The notes below the pieces were generated by a model, which saw nothing but the letters and a program-made list of their open reading frames with translations, had not been told where the DNA came from and did no database searches. This document shows, in pieces, positions 1 to 5,273 of a stretch of 5,273 bases of DNA. How positions within the stretch are numbered: the first letter of the stretch is position 1; every line of letters starts with the position of its first letter. The position numbers were made by a program, and so were the translations under genes. Location of the stretch: the NCBI GenBank assembly GCA_002732845.1, contig NVSZ01000034.1, forward strand, positions 213 to 5,485, written 5' to 3'. The stretch comes from Rhodospirillaceae bacterium. Its GTDB lineage: Bacteria; Pseudomonadota; Alphaproteobacteria; Rhodospirillales; Magnetovibrionaceae.

Positions 1-84
1 CCATGACAGACATTGGAGAGGGGAAACTCCATAATCCGCACCGGGGATCAACCCGAAATTCAATGACCCTTTACAGGCGTCTCA
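1..84. other. Region downstream of the operon's last visible gene; no feature supported
   Basis: No gene, RNA or convincing terminator. The best minus-strand hairpin (CGGG, six-base loop, CCCG) has only four pairs and no T-run after it. An ATG at 32 on the minus strand stays open to the left edge for ten codons but lacks a clear ribosome binding site, so a further downstream gene can neither be claimed nor excluded. Confidence 0.5.
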
Positions 85-555
85 TCACCAAAATGGCATC
101 CAAGACCAAGGTCCATTGCTTAAACCATTGTTAAAACCATTATTCCGTCCGTTCCAACCGCCCTTCCCGGGGCCATAGCCCCCCAAAGGACCACCAAAGG
201 GACTGCCGAAATTTTGACCGGGATAACCACCCTGCCCACCTGGATACGGTCCATTGCGATAATCGGGACCGTATCCGGGATTTTGTCTGTAACCACCTTG
301 CGGAGCAAAATTCGGGGCTCCATAAGGCATCGTCATGTATTGACTTTGTTCGTATTGACTTTGCACCCGGCCCGGTGGAATTGAATTGTCCAACGGAGCG
401 TATCGATAACCTTGAACAGGAGCAGATTGAGCCGGGCCCTGTTGGGGAGCCTGAGCAGGGGTATGTTTACGCCACGGATTTACATCTACGGCCATCGCCG
501 GAGATGTGACCACCGCCGCAAGTATTACACCCATCATTGTTCCCTGAAGACTCAT
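85..555 (-). CDS. Small secreted Gly/Pro/Tyr/Gln/Asn-rich protein
   Basis: Hypothetical protein of 156 residues with no recognised domain. Residues 1-22 look like a Sec signal peptide (hydrophobic GVILAAVVTSPA, likely cut after AMA before VDVNPW), although the n-region has no Lys or Arg, which weakens the call. ATGs at residues 7 and 8 are alternatives; I kept 555 because AGGA lies 7 bases upstream. The mature chain is low-complexity and probably disordered: Gln/Pro/Ala-rich at about 33-50, Gln/Ser/Tyr at 64-74, then Gly/Pro/Tyr/Asn-rich at 78-150, ending in an aromatic cap (PWSWMPFW). It has no cysteine. It starts 24 bases after the stop of the preceding secreted protein and shares its style (QGYR, APQ, GYGP), so the two may work together in the same envelope structure. 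Coding reality is supported by the start signal, the signal peptide and the tight operon spacing, not by homology. Confidence 0.8.
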   Translation of the reverse strand: MSLQGTMMGVILAAVVTSPAMAVDVNPWRKHTPAQAPQQGPAQSAPVQGYRYAPLDNSIPPGRVQSQYEQSQYMTMPYGAPNFAPQGGYRQNPGYGPDYRNGPYPGGQGGYPGQNFGSPFGGPLGGYGPGKGGWNGRNNGFNNGLSNGPWSWMPFW

Positions 556-562
556 CGACTTT

Positions 563-571
563 TCCTACCTC
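563..571 (-). promoter_or_regulatory. Ribosome binding site for the small secreted protein
   Basis: GAGGTAGGA on the minus strand; its AGGA ends 7 bases before the ATG at 555. It lies in the 24-base gap after the upstream stop, which leaves no obvious room for a separate promoter and supports cotranscription. Confidence 0.7.
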
Positions 572-579
572 AATCGTTC

Positions 580-1692
580 TTAGCGTTGTGGACCATAACC
601 ATATGGTGCGCCGTATTGTGGCCCATTGGGCATCCGGTAACCTTGTGGTGCATAACCTTGTGGAACGTAGCCTTGTTGTGGCGCGTAGCCCTGCCTGGGT
701 GCATAGTTTGGATAAGCCGCTTGACGTTGTTGCAACGAAGCCTCGTAACGTTTTTGCGCTTCAACGCGACGTTGTTCAGCTTCGGCGCGACGTTGCTTCA
801 CCCATTCAGGTTCTTCAGGCATTTGACCCGCCTTTGCAGCGTATTTCTTTTGCATGTCTTCATGACGTTGCTTGGCTTCGGCTTGACGCTTTTCGGCGTC
901 CGCACGGCTTGTTTTTACCCATTCGGGTTCAGCCGGAGCTTTGCCATTCGTTGCTCCGTATTTCTTCTGCATGTCTTGCTGACGCTTTTGCGCTTCGGCG
1001 CGCCATTTTTCAGCTTCAGCACGACGTTGCTTGACCCATTCAGGTTCCGCGCGAGGCTGTCCAGCAGAAGCTGTGAAATTCTTTTGGGCTTCTTCTTGAC
1101 GCTTTTGCGCTTCAGCACGCCATTTTTCAGCTTCGGCCCGACGTTGTTTTAGCCATTCGGGTTCAACGCGAGCTTGGCCTTGTTGCTGCCTGCCGTAGCC
1201 TTGGCCGTAGCCTTGACCATAACCCTGACCGTAGCCATTGTTTCCGCCGAAGCCGTTCCCAAAACCATTATTACCGCCAAATCCATTACGACCACCAAAG
1301 CCCATTTGCATATTCATGCGGGTGTTGGCATTTGCATTGCCATTAGCGTTGCCATTAGCGTTCGCGTTCGCATTTGTATTCGTATTTACATTGCTATCGC
1401 CCACCGTATTTGCGTCACCTGTTTGAGCCGCACCAGAACGCATCATGGGATTAAAGCCCATCGGAGCAAAACCATTAGCCTGACGCCCCATACCTTGGCC
1501 CATGCCCGGACCTCCTTGCGGCATCAAGCGACGGGAAAAATAGGGTCCCTGTGGAGCCGGCGGAATGCCAACGGCTGCGGGTTGAACTTCAACCTGCGCG
1601 GGGGCGACTTCGGCCGTTGAAGCCGCGTCTTGTGCACTAACGCTTGCCGGAAGGGCCAGAATTAAAGCACCAATCATCAAGTTATTGCGCAT
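580..1692 (-). CDS. Secreted repeat protein with Asn-x, Gly/Tyr and PEW-helix repeats; sulfur-globule-protein-like composition
   Basis: Function not recognised with certainty; 370 residues from the start chosen here. Residues 1-20 form a classic Sec signal peptide (MRNN, hydrophobic LMIGALILALPA, then SVSA before QDA). Next come an Ala/Pro/Val-rich linker (about 21-50), a Gly/Met-rich stretch (about 55-88), a strict alternating Asn-x tract (Asn at every second residue, 101-123), a Gly/Asn/Phe/Tyr tract with QGYG repeats (131-168), four 39-residue charged helical repeats with Trp at 180, 219, 258 and 297, and a QGY/Pro-rich tail (327-370). No cysteine or enzyme motif is seen. I chose the ATG at 1692 because AAGGA lies 8 bases upstream and the signal peptide is then of normal size; the ATG at 1725 (11 residues longer, ATGA overlap with the RND stop, AAGGAAGGG upstream) is a real alternative. 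The layout recalls sulfur globule proteins; a Met-rich metal binder or another structural matrix protein is also possible. Confidence 0.88.
   Translation of the reverse strand: MRNNLMIGALILALPASVSAQDAASTAEVAPAQVEVQPAAVGIPPAPQGPYFSRRLMPQGGPGMGQGMGRQANGFAPMGFNPMMRSGAAQTGDANTVGDSNVNTNTNANANANGNANGNANANTRMNMQMGFGGRNGFGGNNGFGNGFGGNNGYGQGYGQGYGQGYGRQQQGQARVEPEWLKQRRAEAEKWRAEAQKRQEEAQKNFTASAGQPRAEPEWVKQRRAEAEKWRAEAQKRQQDMQKKYGATNGKAPAEPEWVKTSRADAEKRQAEAKQRHEDMQKKYAAKAGQMPEEPEWVKQRRAEAEQRRVEAQKRYEASLQQRQAAYPNYAPRQGYAPQQGYVPQGYAPQGYRMPNGPQYGAPYGYGPQR
628..696 (-). repeat. QGY(A/V)PQ repeats in the C-terminal tail
   Basis: Four QGY motifs in 23 residues (about 333-355 of the 370-residue protein), three of them followed by APQ or VPQ. 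The same short words (QGYR, APQ) occur in the neighbouring small secreted protein, which links the two products in style. Confidence 0.85.
721..1167 (-). repeat. Four tandem 117-bp units encoding 39-residue PEW helical repeats
   Basis: Unit starts are at 1167, 1050, 933 and 816 reading leftwards; the last unit is partial. Each begins with EPEW(L/V)K, continues with a charged, probably alpha-helical segment such as QRRAEAEKWRAEAQKRQ, and ends with a short Gly/Pro-containing linker. The Trp codons are exactly 39 codons apart. Units 1 and 2 are very similar at DNA level over their central ~60 bases, which suggests relatively recent duplication; unit 3 is the most diverged (KTSRADAEKRQAEAKQR). 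Confidence 0.95.
1192..1233 (-). repeat. 12-bp tandem repeat encoding QGYG
   Basis: Residues 154-167 of the secreted repeat protein read YG followed by three QGYG units. The preceding stretch (131-153) is a looser Gly/Phe/Asn repeat (GFGG, NNGFG). Codons vary between copies (tac/tat, cag/caa), so this is an established repeat and not a fresh slippage product. Confidence 0.9.
1324..1392 (-). repeat. Alternating Asn-x tract, short 6-bp-type repeat
   Basis: Asn occupies every second residue for twelve consecutive positions (101-123 of the 370-residue protein), with Val, Thr, Ala or Gly between, followed by TRMNMQM in the same alternation. The DNA is built of six-base near-repeats (Ala-Asn or Gly-Asn codon pairs), which are prone to slippage expansion. 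A two-residue period is what a beta-strand with one polar face would show. Confidence 0.92.
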
Positions 1693-1700
1693 GATCGATT

Positions 1701-1705
1701 TCCTT
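1701..1705 (-). promoter_or_regulatory. Ribosome binding site for the 1692 start
   Basis: AAGGA on the minus strand, 8 bases before the ATG at 1692. It supports the internal start that gives a compact 20-residue signal peptide. Confidence 0.6.
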
Positions 1706-1721
1706 TTCAAAGTCTCACGTA

Positions 1722-4700
1722 TCATTTGTCATTCCCTTCCTTGGGCCCTTGATCCGCACCCTGTTCGGGCATTTTTTTCAAGCGGATGCCGCGGCGTTTT
1801 GCCTTTGGGCGTTTCTTGGCAACGGGGCGTTGCGGTGTTTCGACCACCTTGGTCATTTGATTATTTTCAGTTTTTTTAGTTTTTTCCGTCGTATTTTTTT
1901 CAACAGGCGCTGATTTCACGACAGGCTTTTTCTTTGCTGGAGCTTTTTTCGCCGGGATTTTCTTCGCCGGGGCTTTTTTGATCTGCGTCTTTTTAGGAGA
2001 AGCTTTTTTAGCGGGGGCCTTTTTCGAGACAGCTTTTTTCGGCAAAGCTTTTTTCACAGGAGCCTTTTTCACAGGAGTCTTTTTCATTGGAGTCTTTTTA
2101 GCTTCAGTTTTTTTCACTTCAACTTTTTTGTCCGACGCTGCTTGAGCAGAAGGTTTTGGAGCCTCTTCAGCCGCACGCAAGTTGCGGATCAGATCCTTAA
2201 CTTTATCGATTAGTTTCGGCGGCACATGCCATGTGCGCACCCAGGCCACAAACGTTTCCCCGGCTATCATCACAAAGGTTCCGGCAATGGCTGGGATCAC
2301 CCACAACAGATGCAAACGATCTTTAATCCATTCCTGCCGTTCGGCTTTCCTTTGCACACTTGCTTTTGCATCGGCTTTGACGTCCGCATCAAATTCGGCG
2401 TCAACCATGGCCGTTTCTTCAGCTGTTAAGTCGTCATCCAAAGGCAGAATATCATCATCGCAACCAACGGTTTGACCGCATCCATAGACTTTTTCTGGAT
2501 CGGCATGAGCACATTTCAAAGGGATTACAACCAACGTCAACAAGGTCGAGACCAAGCCGCCAAACATCAGCGAGATCGCCATGCCTTGGAAAATGGGGTC
2601 GCTGAGGATCACACTTGACCCCGCCACCAAAGCCAATGCGGTGATCACAATCGGACGGGTTCTGGCCCGGCACGCTTCGATCACGGCTTCTTGCACATCC
2701 ATGCCGGACGCAACCGCGCGTCTGGAAAAATCGGCCAATAAAATAGAGTTTCTGACGATAATGCCCGACAACGCGATGAAGCCAATCATCGAGGTCGCGG
2801 TGAATTCTGCATTAAACAACCAGTGACCCGGAATAATACCAATCAACGTCAACGGGATTGGCGCCATGATGATGGCGGGCAGCGTGAAGTTGCCAAATTC
2901 CCACATCACCAGCATGTAAATCAAGATCAAGGCCACACCAAACGCCAAGCCCATATCGCGGAACGTGACATACGTAACGGTCCATTCTCCGGTCCACTCG
3001 AACGCGCTGGTAAAGCTGTCGGGGGGAGGTGAATTATAATAAGACTTCAACGCCACACCGTCCGGCGAGATGTAATCAACCAACAGGTCTTCGACTTCGA
3101 ACATGCCGTAAATGGGGGCCGCCAAACGACCAGCGACTTCACCGGTGACAAATTCAACGGGACGCAGATCTTTGTGGAAGATCAAATCGTCTTGCTGCAC
3201 ACGTTCAAAGCGGCCGAGTTCTGACAATGGAATCATTTGTCCGGTGCTGGACGGAATGGGTAGTTGCCCCAAACGACTGAACTGATCACGCATGGAAATC
3301 GGAACCTGCATCACGATATAACGGGGTTCTAAAATATTACCCAGTTTCAAATCGCCTAGCTTGTAATTGCCCATGACCATTTCAAGTTGGGTGTTGATGT
3401 CTTGAACAGACACACCCTGCCGTACGGCTTTGTCACGATCTACACGGAAATGCCAAGCGTCATACTGATCTTGCATAAAGTTGTCTTCGTCGACGATGGT
3501 TGAGCTTTCGCCAAACAATTTGGTTAAGTCCTGAGCCACCTGACGACGGGTATCCGCATCGGGGCCATAAACTTCGGCCACCATTGTTTGCAACACGGGC
3601 GGACCCGGAGGCATTTCAACGATTTGGATTTTCGCACCCAATTCACGCGCAATCGGCGTCAGCATTTCGCGCGCAATAACGGCCAATTCATGAGACGTGC
3701 GATCACGGTCGCCCTTGTCCAGCAACTGAACCTGAATATCGCCCTGCCAAGAATCTTGACGTAAATAATAATGGCGCACCAAACCGTTAAAGTTAAACGG
3801 AGACGCGGTGCCGGAATAACTCTGAACCGCCGTGACTTCGGCAATGGTCAATAATTTTTCCGTCATTTTTTGGATCACGTTTGCGGTGACGGGTAATGCT
3901 GTGCCTTCGGGCATATTCACCACAACGTTAAATTCAGGTTTGTTATCCAAAGGCAACATTTTGACGGTCACCGCTGTGGTGTAAAACATCGCAAAACAAG
4001 CAAATAAAACGGCCAGCATCGACAAACGGAAAATCCGGTATTTGGTCTTGCTTTCCATCAACGGCACCAACAAACGATGGAAAAATTTATCCAACCATTC
4101 TTGTTGTTTTTGTTCTTTGATATGCGCTTCGGCCAAGTCCGCCATGCTGGGGCGAATGCGCATCGCCAACCATGGTGTAAAGATAAAGGCCGCAAACAAC
4201 GAGAAAATCATCGCCACCGAACCCAGCGCTGGAATAGGTGCCATATATGGCCCCATCATGCCGGATACGGCCCCCATTGGCATCAACGCCGCAATCACGG
4301 TGAAGGTTGCCAAAATTGTTGGGTTGCCAACTTCGGCTACCGCATTGACGGATGTTTCGGTATCCACTTCGTGTTTCATCAGCCAGTGGCGATAGATATT
4401 TTCAATCACAACAATGGCGTCATCCACCAAAATACCAATGGAGAAAATCAAAGCAAACAACGACACCCGGTCAATGGTAAAGCCCAACAGCCAAGCCGAA
4501 AAAACGGTGACCAAAATTACCACGGGGATCACCACCAAAACCACGGTCGCGGCACGTACGCCTAAGAACAACCAGATCAGCAATGTCACAGCACCGGTCG
4601 CAACAAACAGCTTAAAGATCAGCTCATTCACTTTGTTGTTGGCGGTTTCGCCATAGTTCCGCGTGATCGAAACTTCAACATTATCGGGGATCACCCGGCC

Positions 4701-5273
4701 TTTAAGATAGTCAACTTGAGCCAGAACCGCTTCGGCAACGCTGACACCGTTGCTGCCCGGTTTTTTGGCAACCGCAATGGTGACGGCGGGCGCACCAAAG
4801 GGGGCCAAGTTATCCCCGGCTGTGTAAGACGGCCCTGTATAATATTGGACCAAGCCTTCGGTATCTTGTGGGGCATGACTGACTTGCGCCACATCACGGA
4901 CATAAACAGGACTGTTGTTGTGAACACCAACAATCAAACGTTCGACGTCTTCGACCTTGGTCAGGAACGATCCGGTGAACACCCGCATCGAAGTGTTTCC
5001 AGATTCAACCCTACCCGCGTCCATTTCTGAGTTTGCACTCTGTATGGTCCGCGCCAACTGGCTGGCACTGACGCCAAACCCGGCAAGACGTTCAGGATAA
5101 ACTTCGACCAATAATTCTTCGGCCCGCCCACCGACGATAAAGCTTTGCGACGTATTGGGGGTTTCTTTCAAACGCTGCATCACGTCCAAAGCCACCATGC
5201 GCAAGGCCGCATCATCCACGTCATGGGACCACATGGTCAAAGTCACCACGGGAACATCATCCACACCCTTAGG
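1722..5273 (-). CDS. RND-family efflux permease (AcrB-like), N-terminus cut by window edge, with long Lys-rich C-terminal extension
   Basis: Inner-membrane, proton-driven RND transporter subunit that normally works with a periplasmic adaptor and outer-membrane channel. The frame is open to the right edge. The GTG at 5264 is internal, since residues P-K-G precede it; alignment by eye to AcrB puts about 126 residues outside the window. Numbering from that GTG: periplasmic porter segment 1-213, TM2-TM6 about 214-370, TM7 about 410-434, second periplasmic loop 435-768 (with PPGPPV at 552-557), TM8-TM12 about 771-916. Proton-relay residues are visible: D281-D282 in TM4 (AcrB D407/D408), R868 and T875 (AcrB R971/T978); the AcrB K940 position is R838. 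A normal RND protein would end near residue 920. This one continues for about 260 residues: Cys cluster, acidic linker, possible extra helix 986-1009, and a KKxxx repeat tail. It is the first gene of the visible operon and its TGA lies within an ATGA overlapping a possible start of the next gene. RND membership is very secure; the substrate is unknown. Confidence 0.96.
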   Translation of the reverse strand, partial: PKGVDDVPVVTLTMWSHDVDDAALRMVALDVMQRLKETPNTSQSFIVGGRAEELLVEVYPERLAGFGVSASQLARTIQSANSEMDAGRVESGNTSMRVFTGSFLTKVEDVERLIVGVHNNSPVYVRDVAQVSHAPQDTEGLVQYYTGPSYTAGDNLAPFGAPAVTIAVAKKPGSNGVSVAEAVLAQVDYLKGRVIPDNVEVSITRNYGETANNKVNELIFKLFVATGAVTLLIWLFLGVRAATVVLVVIPVVILVTVFSAWLLGFTIDRVSLFALIFSIGILVDDAIVVIENIYRHWLMKHEVDTETSVNAVAEVGNPTILATFTVIAALMPMGAVSGMMGPYMAPIPALGSVAMIFSLFAAFIFTPWLAMRIRPSMADLAEAHIKEQKQQEWLDKFFHRLLVPLMESKTKYRIFRLSMLAVLFACFAMFYTTAVTVKMLPLDNKPEFNVVVNMPEGTALPVTANVIQKMTEKLLTIAEVTAVQSYSGTASPFNFNGLVRHYYLRQDSWQGDIQVQLLDKGDRDRTSHELAVIAREMLTPIARELGAKIQIVEMPPGPPVLQTMVAEVYGPDADTRRQVAQDLTKLFGESSTIVDEDNFMQDQYDAWHFRVDRDKAVRQGVSVQDINTQLEMVMGNYKLGDLKLGNILEPRYIVMQVPISMRDQFSRLGQLPIPSSTGQMIPLSELGRFERVQQDDLIFHKDLRPVEFVTGEVAGRLAAPIYGMFEVEDLLVDYISPDGVALKSYYNSPPPDSFTSAFEWTGEWTVTYVTFRDMGLAFGVALILIYMLVMWEFGNFTLPAIIMAPIPLTLIGIIPGHWLFNAEFTATSMIGFIALSGIIVRNSILLADFSRRAVASGMDVQEAVIEACRARTRPIVITALALVAGSSVILSDPIFQGMAISLMFGGLVSTLLTLVVIPLKCAHADPEKVYGCGQTVGCDDDILPLDDDLTAEETAMVDAEFDADVKADAKASVQRKAERQEWIKDRLHLLWVIPAIAGTFVMIAGETFVAWVRTWHVPPKLIDKVKDLIRNLRAAEEAPKPSAQAASDKKVEVKKTEAKKTPMKKTPVKKAPVKKALPKKAVSKKAPAKKASPKKTQIKKAPAKKIPAKKAPAKKKPVVKSAPVEKNTTEKTKKTENNQMTKVVETPQRPVAKKRPKAKRRGIRLKKMPEQGADQGPKEGNDK
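1734..1742 (-). promoter_or_regulatory. Alternative ribosome binding site inside the RND gene end for the 1725 start
   Basis: AAGGAAGGG on the minus strand, within the last codons of the RND gene and 8 bases before the ATG at 1725, which overlaps the RND TGA as ATGA. It would allow translational coupling. It competes with the site at 1701-1705 for setting the real start. Confidence 0.5.
1920..2129 (-). repeat. 14 tandem 15-bp units encoding KKxxx pentapeptides
   Basis: Lysine pairs recur at exactly every fifth residue from 1046 to 1115 of the RND protein, giving units such as KKVEV, KKTEA, KKTPM, KKAPV, KKAPA, KKIPA and KKKPV. On the plus strand this appears as T-runs spaced 15 bases apart. 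The three variable positions are mostly Ala, Pro, Thr and Val. The codons differ between units, so the period is kept at protein level. Similar Lys/Ala/Pro repeats occur in bacterial histone H1-like proteins (for example HctB and AlgP); a Lys/Pro-rich periplasmic spacer like that of TonB is another comparison. Confidence 0.93.

Larger units (their letters stand above)
1725..2516 (-). other. C-terminal extension of the RND permease (segment of the CDS)
   Basis: Residues 917-1180 of the visible protein follow TM12, where AcrB-type permeases normally end. In order: C918, C929 and C935 with H920; an acidic linker with two DDD triplets (936-938, 943-945) and further Asp/Glu to about 965; a basic stretch with QRKAERQEW; a hydrophobic segment 986-1009 long enough to span the membrane; a short amphipathic region with KLIDKVKDLIRNLR; the KKxxx repeats 1046-1115; and a basic end with KKRPKAKRR. 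The frame is uninterrupted, so this is a genuine fusion at sequence level and not a frameshift artefact. If 986-1009 spans the membrane, the tail lies in the periplasm; if it does not, the tail is cytoplasmic, as for a 12-helix RND. Confidence 0.85.

Noticed and set aside
1..32. Start of a further minus-strand gene (ATG at 32, open to the left edge)
   Set aside because: Only ten codons are visible, without a clear ribosome binding site.
42..56. Possible terminator hairpin after the last gene (minus strand CGGG...CCCG)
   Set aside because: Only four base pairs and no following T-run.
412..1152. Long plus-strand open frame (246 codons) antisense to the secreted proteins
   Set aside because: Its translation is a repetitive LLRF/FFSF pattern that mirrors the 117-bp repeats on the other strand; there is no ribosome binding site, domain or sensible start, and it crosses the junction of two well-supported genes.
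721..1167. CRISPR-like array because of regular repeats
   Set aside because: The 117-bp units are coding, in frame, and have no unique spacers between short palindromic repeats.
1174..1620. Plus-strand open frame (148 codons) with hydrophobic Ile/Ala/Val runs resembling membrane segments
   Set aside because: The hydrophobic runs are the antisense of the Asn-x and Gly/Tyr repeats; low-complexity DNA makes such shadow frames by default.
1920..2129. Programmed frameshifting at A-runs in the Lys tail
   Set aside because: Some AAAAAAG strings occur, but no stimulatory hairpin or Shine-Dalgarno-like element is tied to one, and the zero frame continues cleanly to a stop that is coupled to the next gene.
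1865..2130. Many T-runs on the plus strand that look like terminator tails
   Set aside because: They are the complements of AAA/AAG lysine codon pairs in the KKxxx repeat and have no stem-loops before them.
4042..4565. Overlapping plus-strand frames opposite the RND gene
   Set aside because: They lie fully inside the strongly supported RND coding region, including its TM4 DD motif, and have composition typical of antisense frames.

Overview
The window looks like a piece of one minus-strand operon from a Gram-negative bacterium of moderate GC content. The evidence for Gram-negative is an inner-membrane RND transporter together with two proteins that carry Sec-type signal peptides. The RND sequence style (VDDAIVVIENIYRHW in TM4, PPGPPV in the periplasmic loop, VRNSILLADF in TM10) and the codon mix resemble Proteobacteria, perhaps a marine alphaproteobacterium. 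That taxonomic guess is from impression only; there is no rRNA or other marker gene here.

Reading in the direction of transcription (right to left): (1) 5273-1722 is an RND permease whose first ~126 residues lie beyond the right edge. Its 12-helix core is ordinary and has the proton-relay aspartates. It is followed by an unusual ~264-residue C-terminal extension: a cysteine cluster, an acidic linker, a possible 13th membrane helix, and a tail of 14 exact tandem KKxxx pentapeptides. (2) 1692-580 is a secreted low-complexity protein with an alternating Asn-x tract, a Gly/Phe/Tyr/Asn tract, four 39-residue charged helical repeats each marked by a PEW motif, and a QGY-rich tail. (3) 555-85 is a small secreted Gly/Pro/Tyr/Gln/Asn-rich protein ending in tryptophans. 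The first two genes touch (the RND stop overlaps a possible ATGA start) and the second and third are 24 bases apart, so all three are probably cotranscribed and translationally linked. Positions 1-84 hold no gene or terminator that I can support.

The secreted proteins resemble sulfur globule proteins (Gly/Asn/Tyr-rich, Sec-exported envelope proteins of sulfur oxidisers) in composition and layout. This is inference, not a homology result. A working idea is a transport-plus-matrix module: the RND pump moves a compound across the envelope, and the two aromatic/glycine-rich proteins form a disordered coat or matrix outside the cytoplasm. The Lys-rich pump tail could be a tether or a polyanion-binding arm. 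The substrate cannot be read from the sequence.

The other open frames on both strands are shadows of these three genes. Several of them are long because the genes are repetitive.
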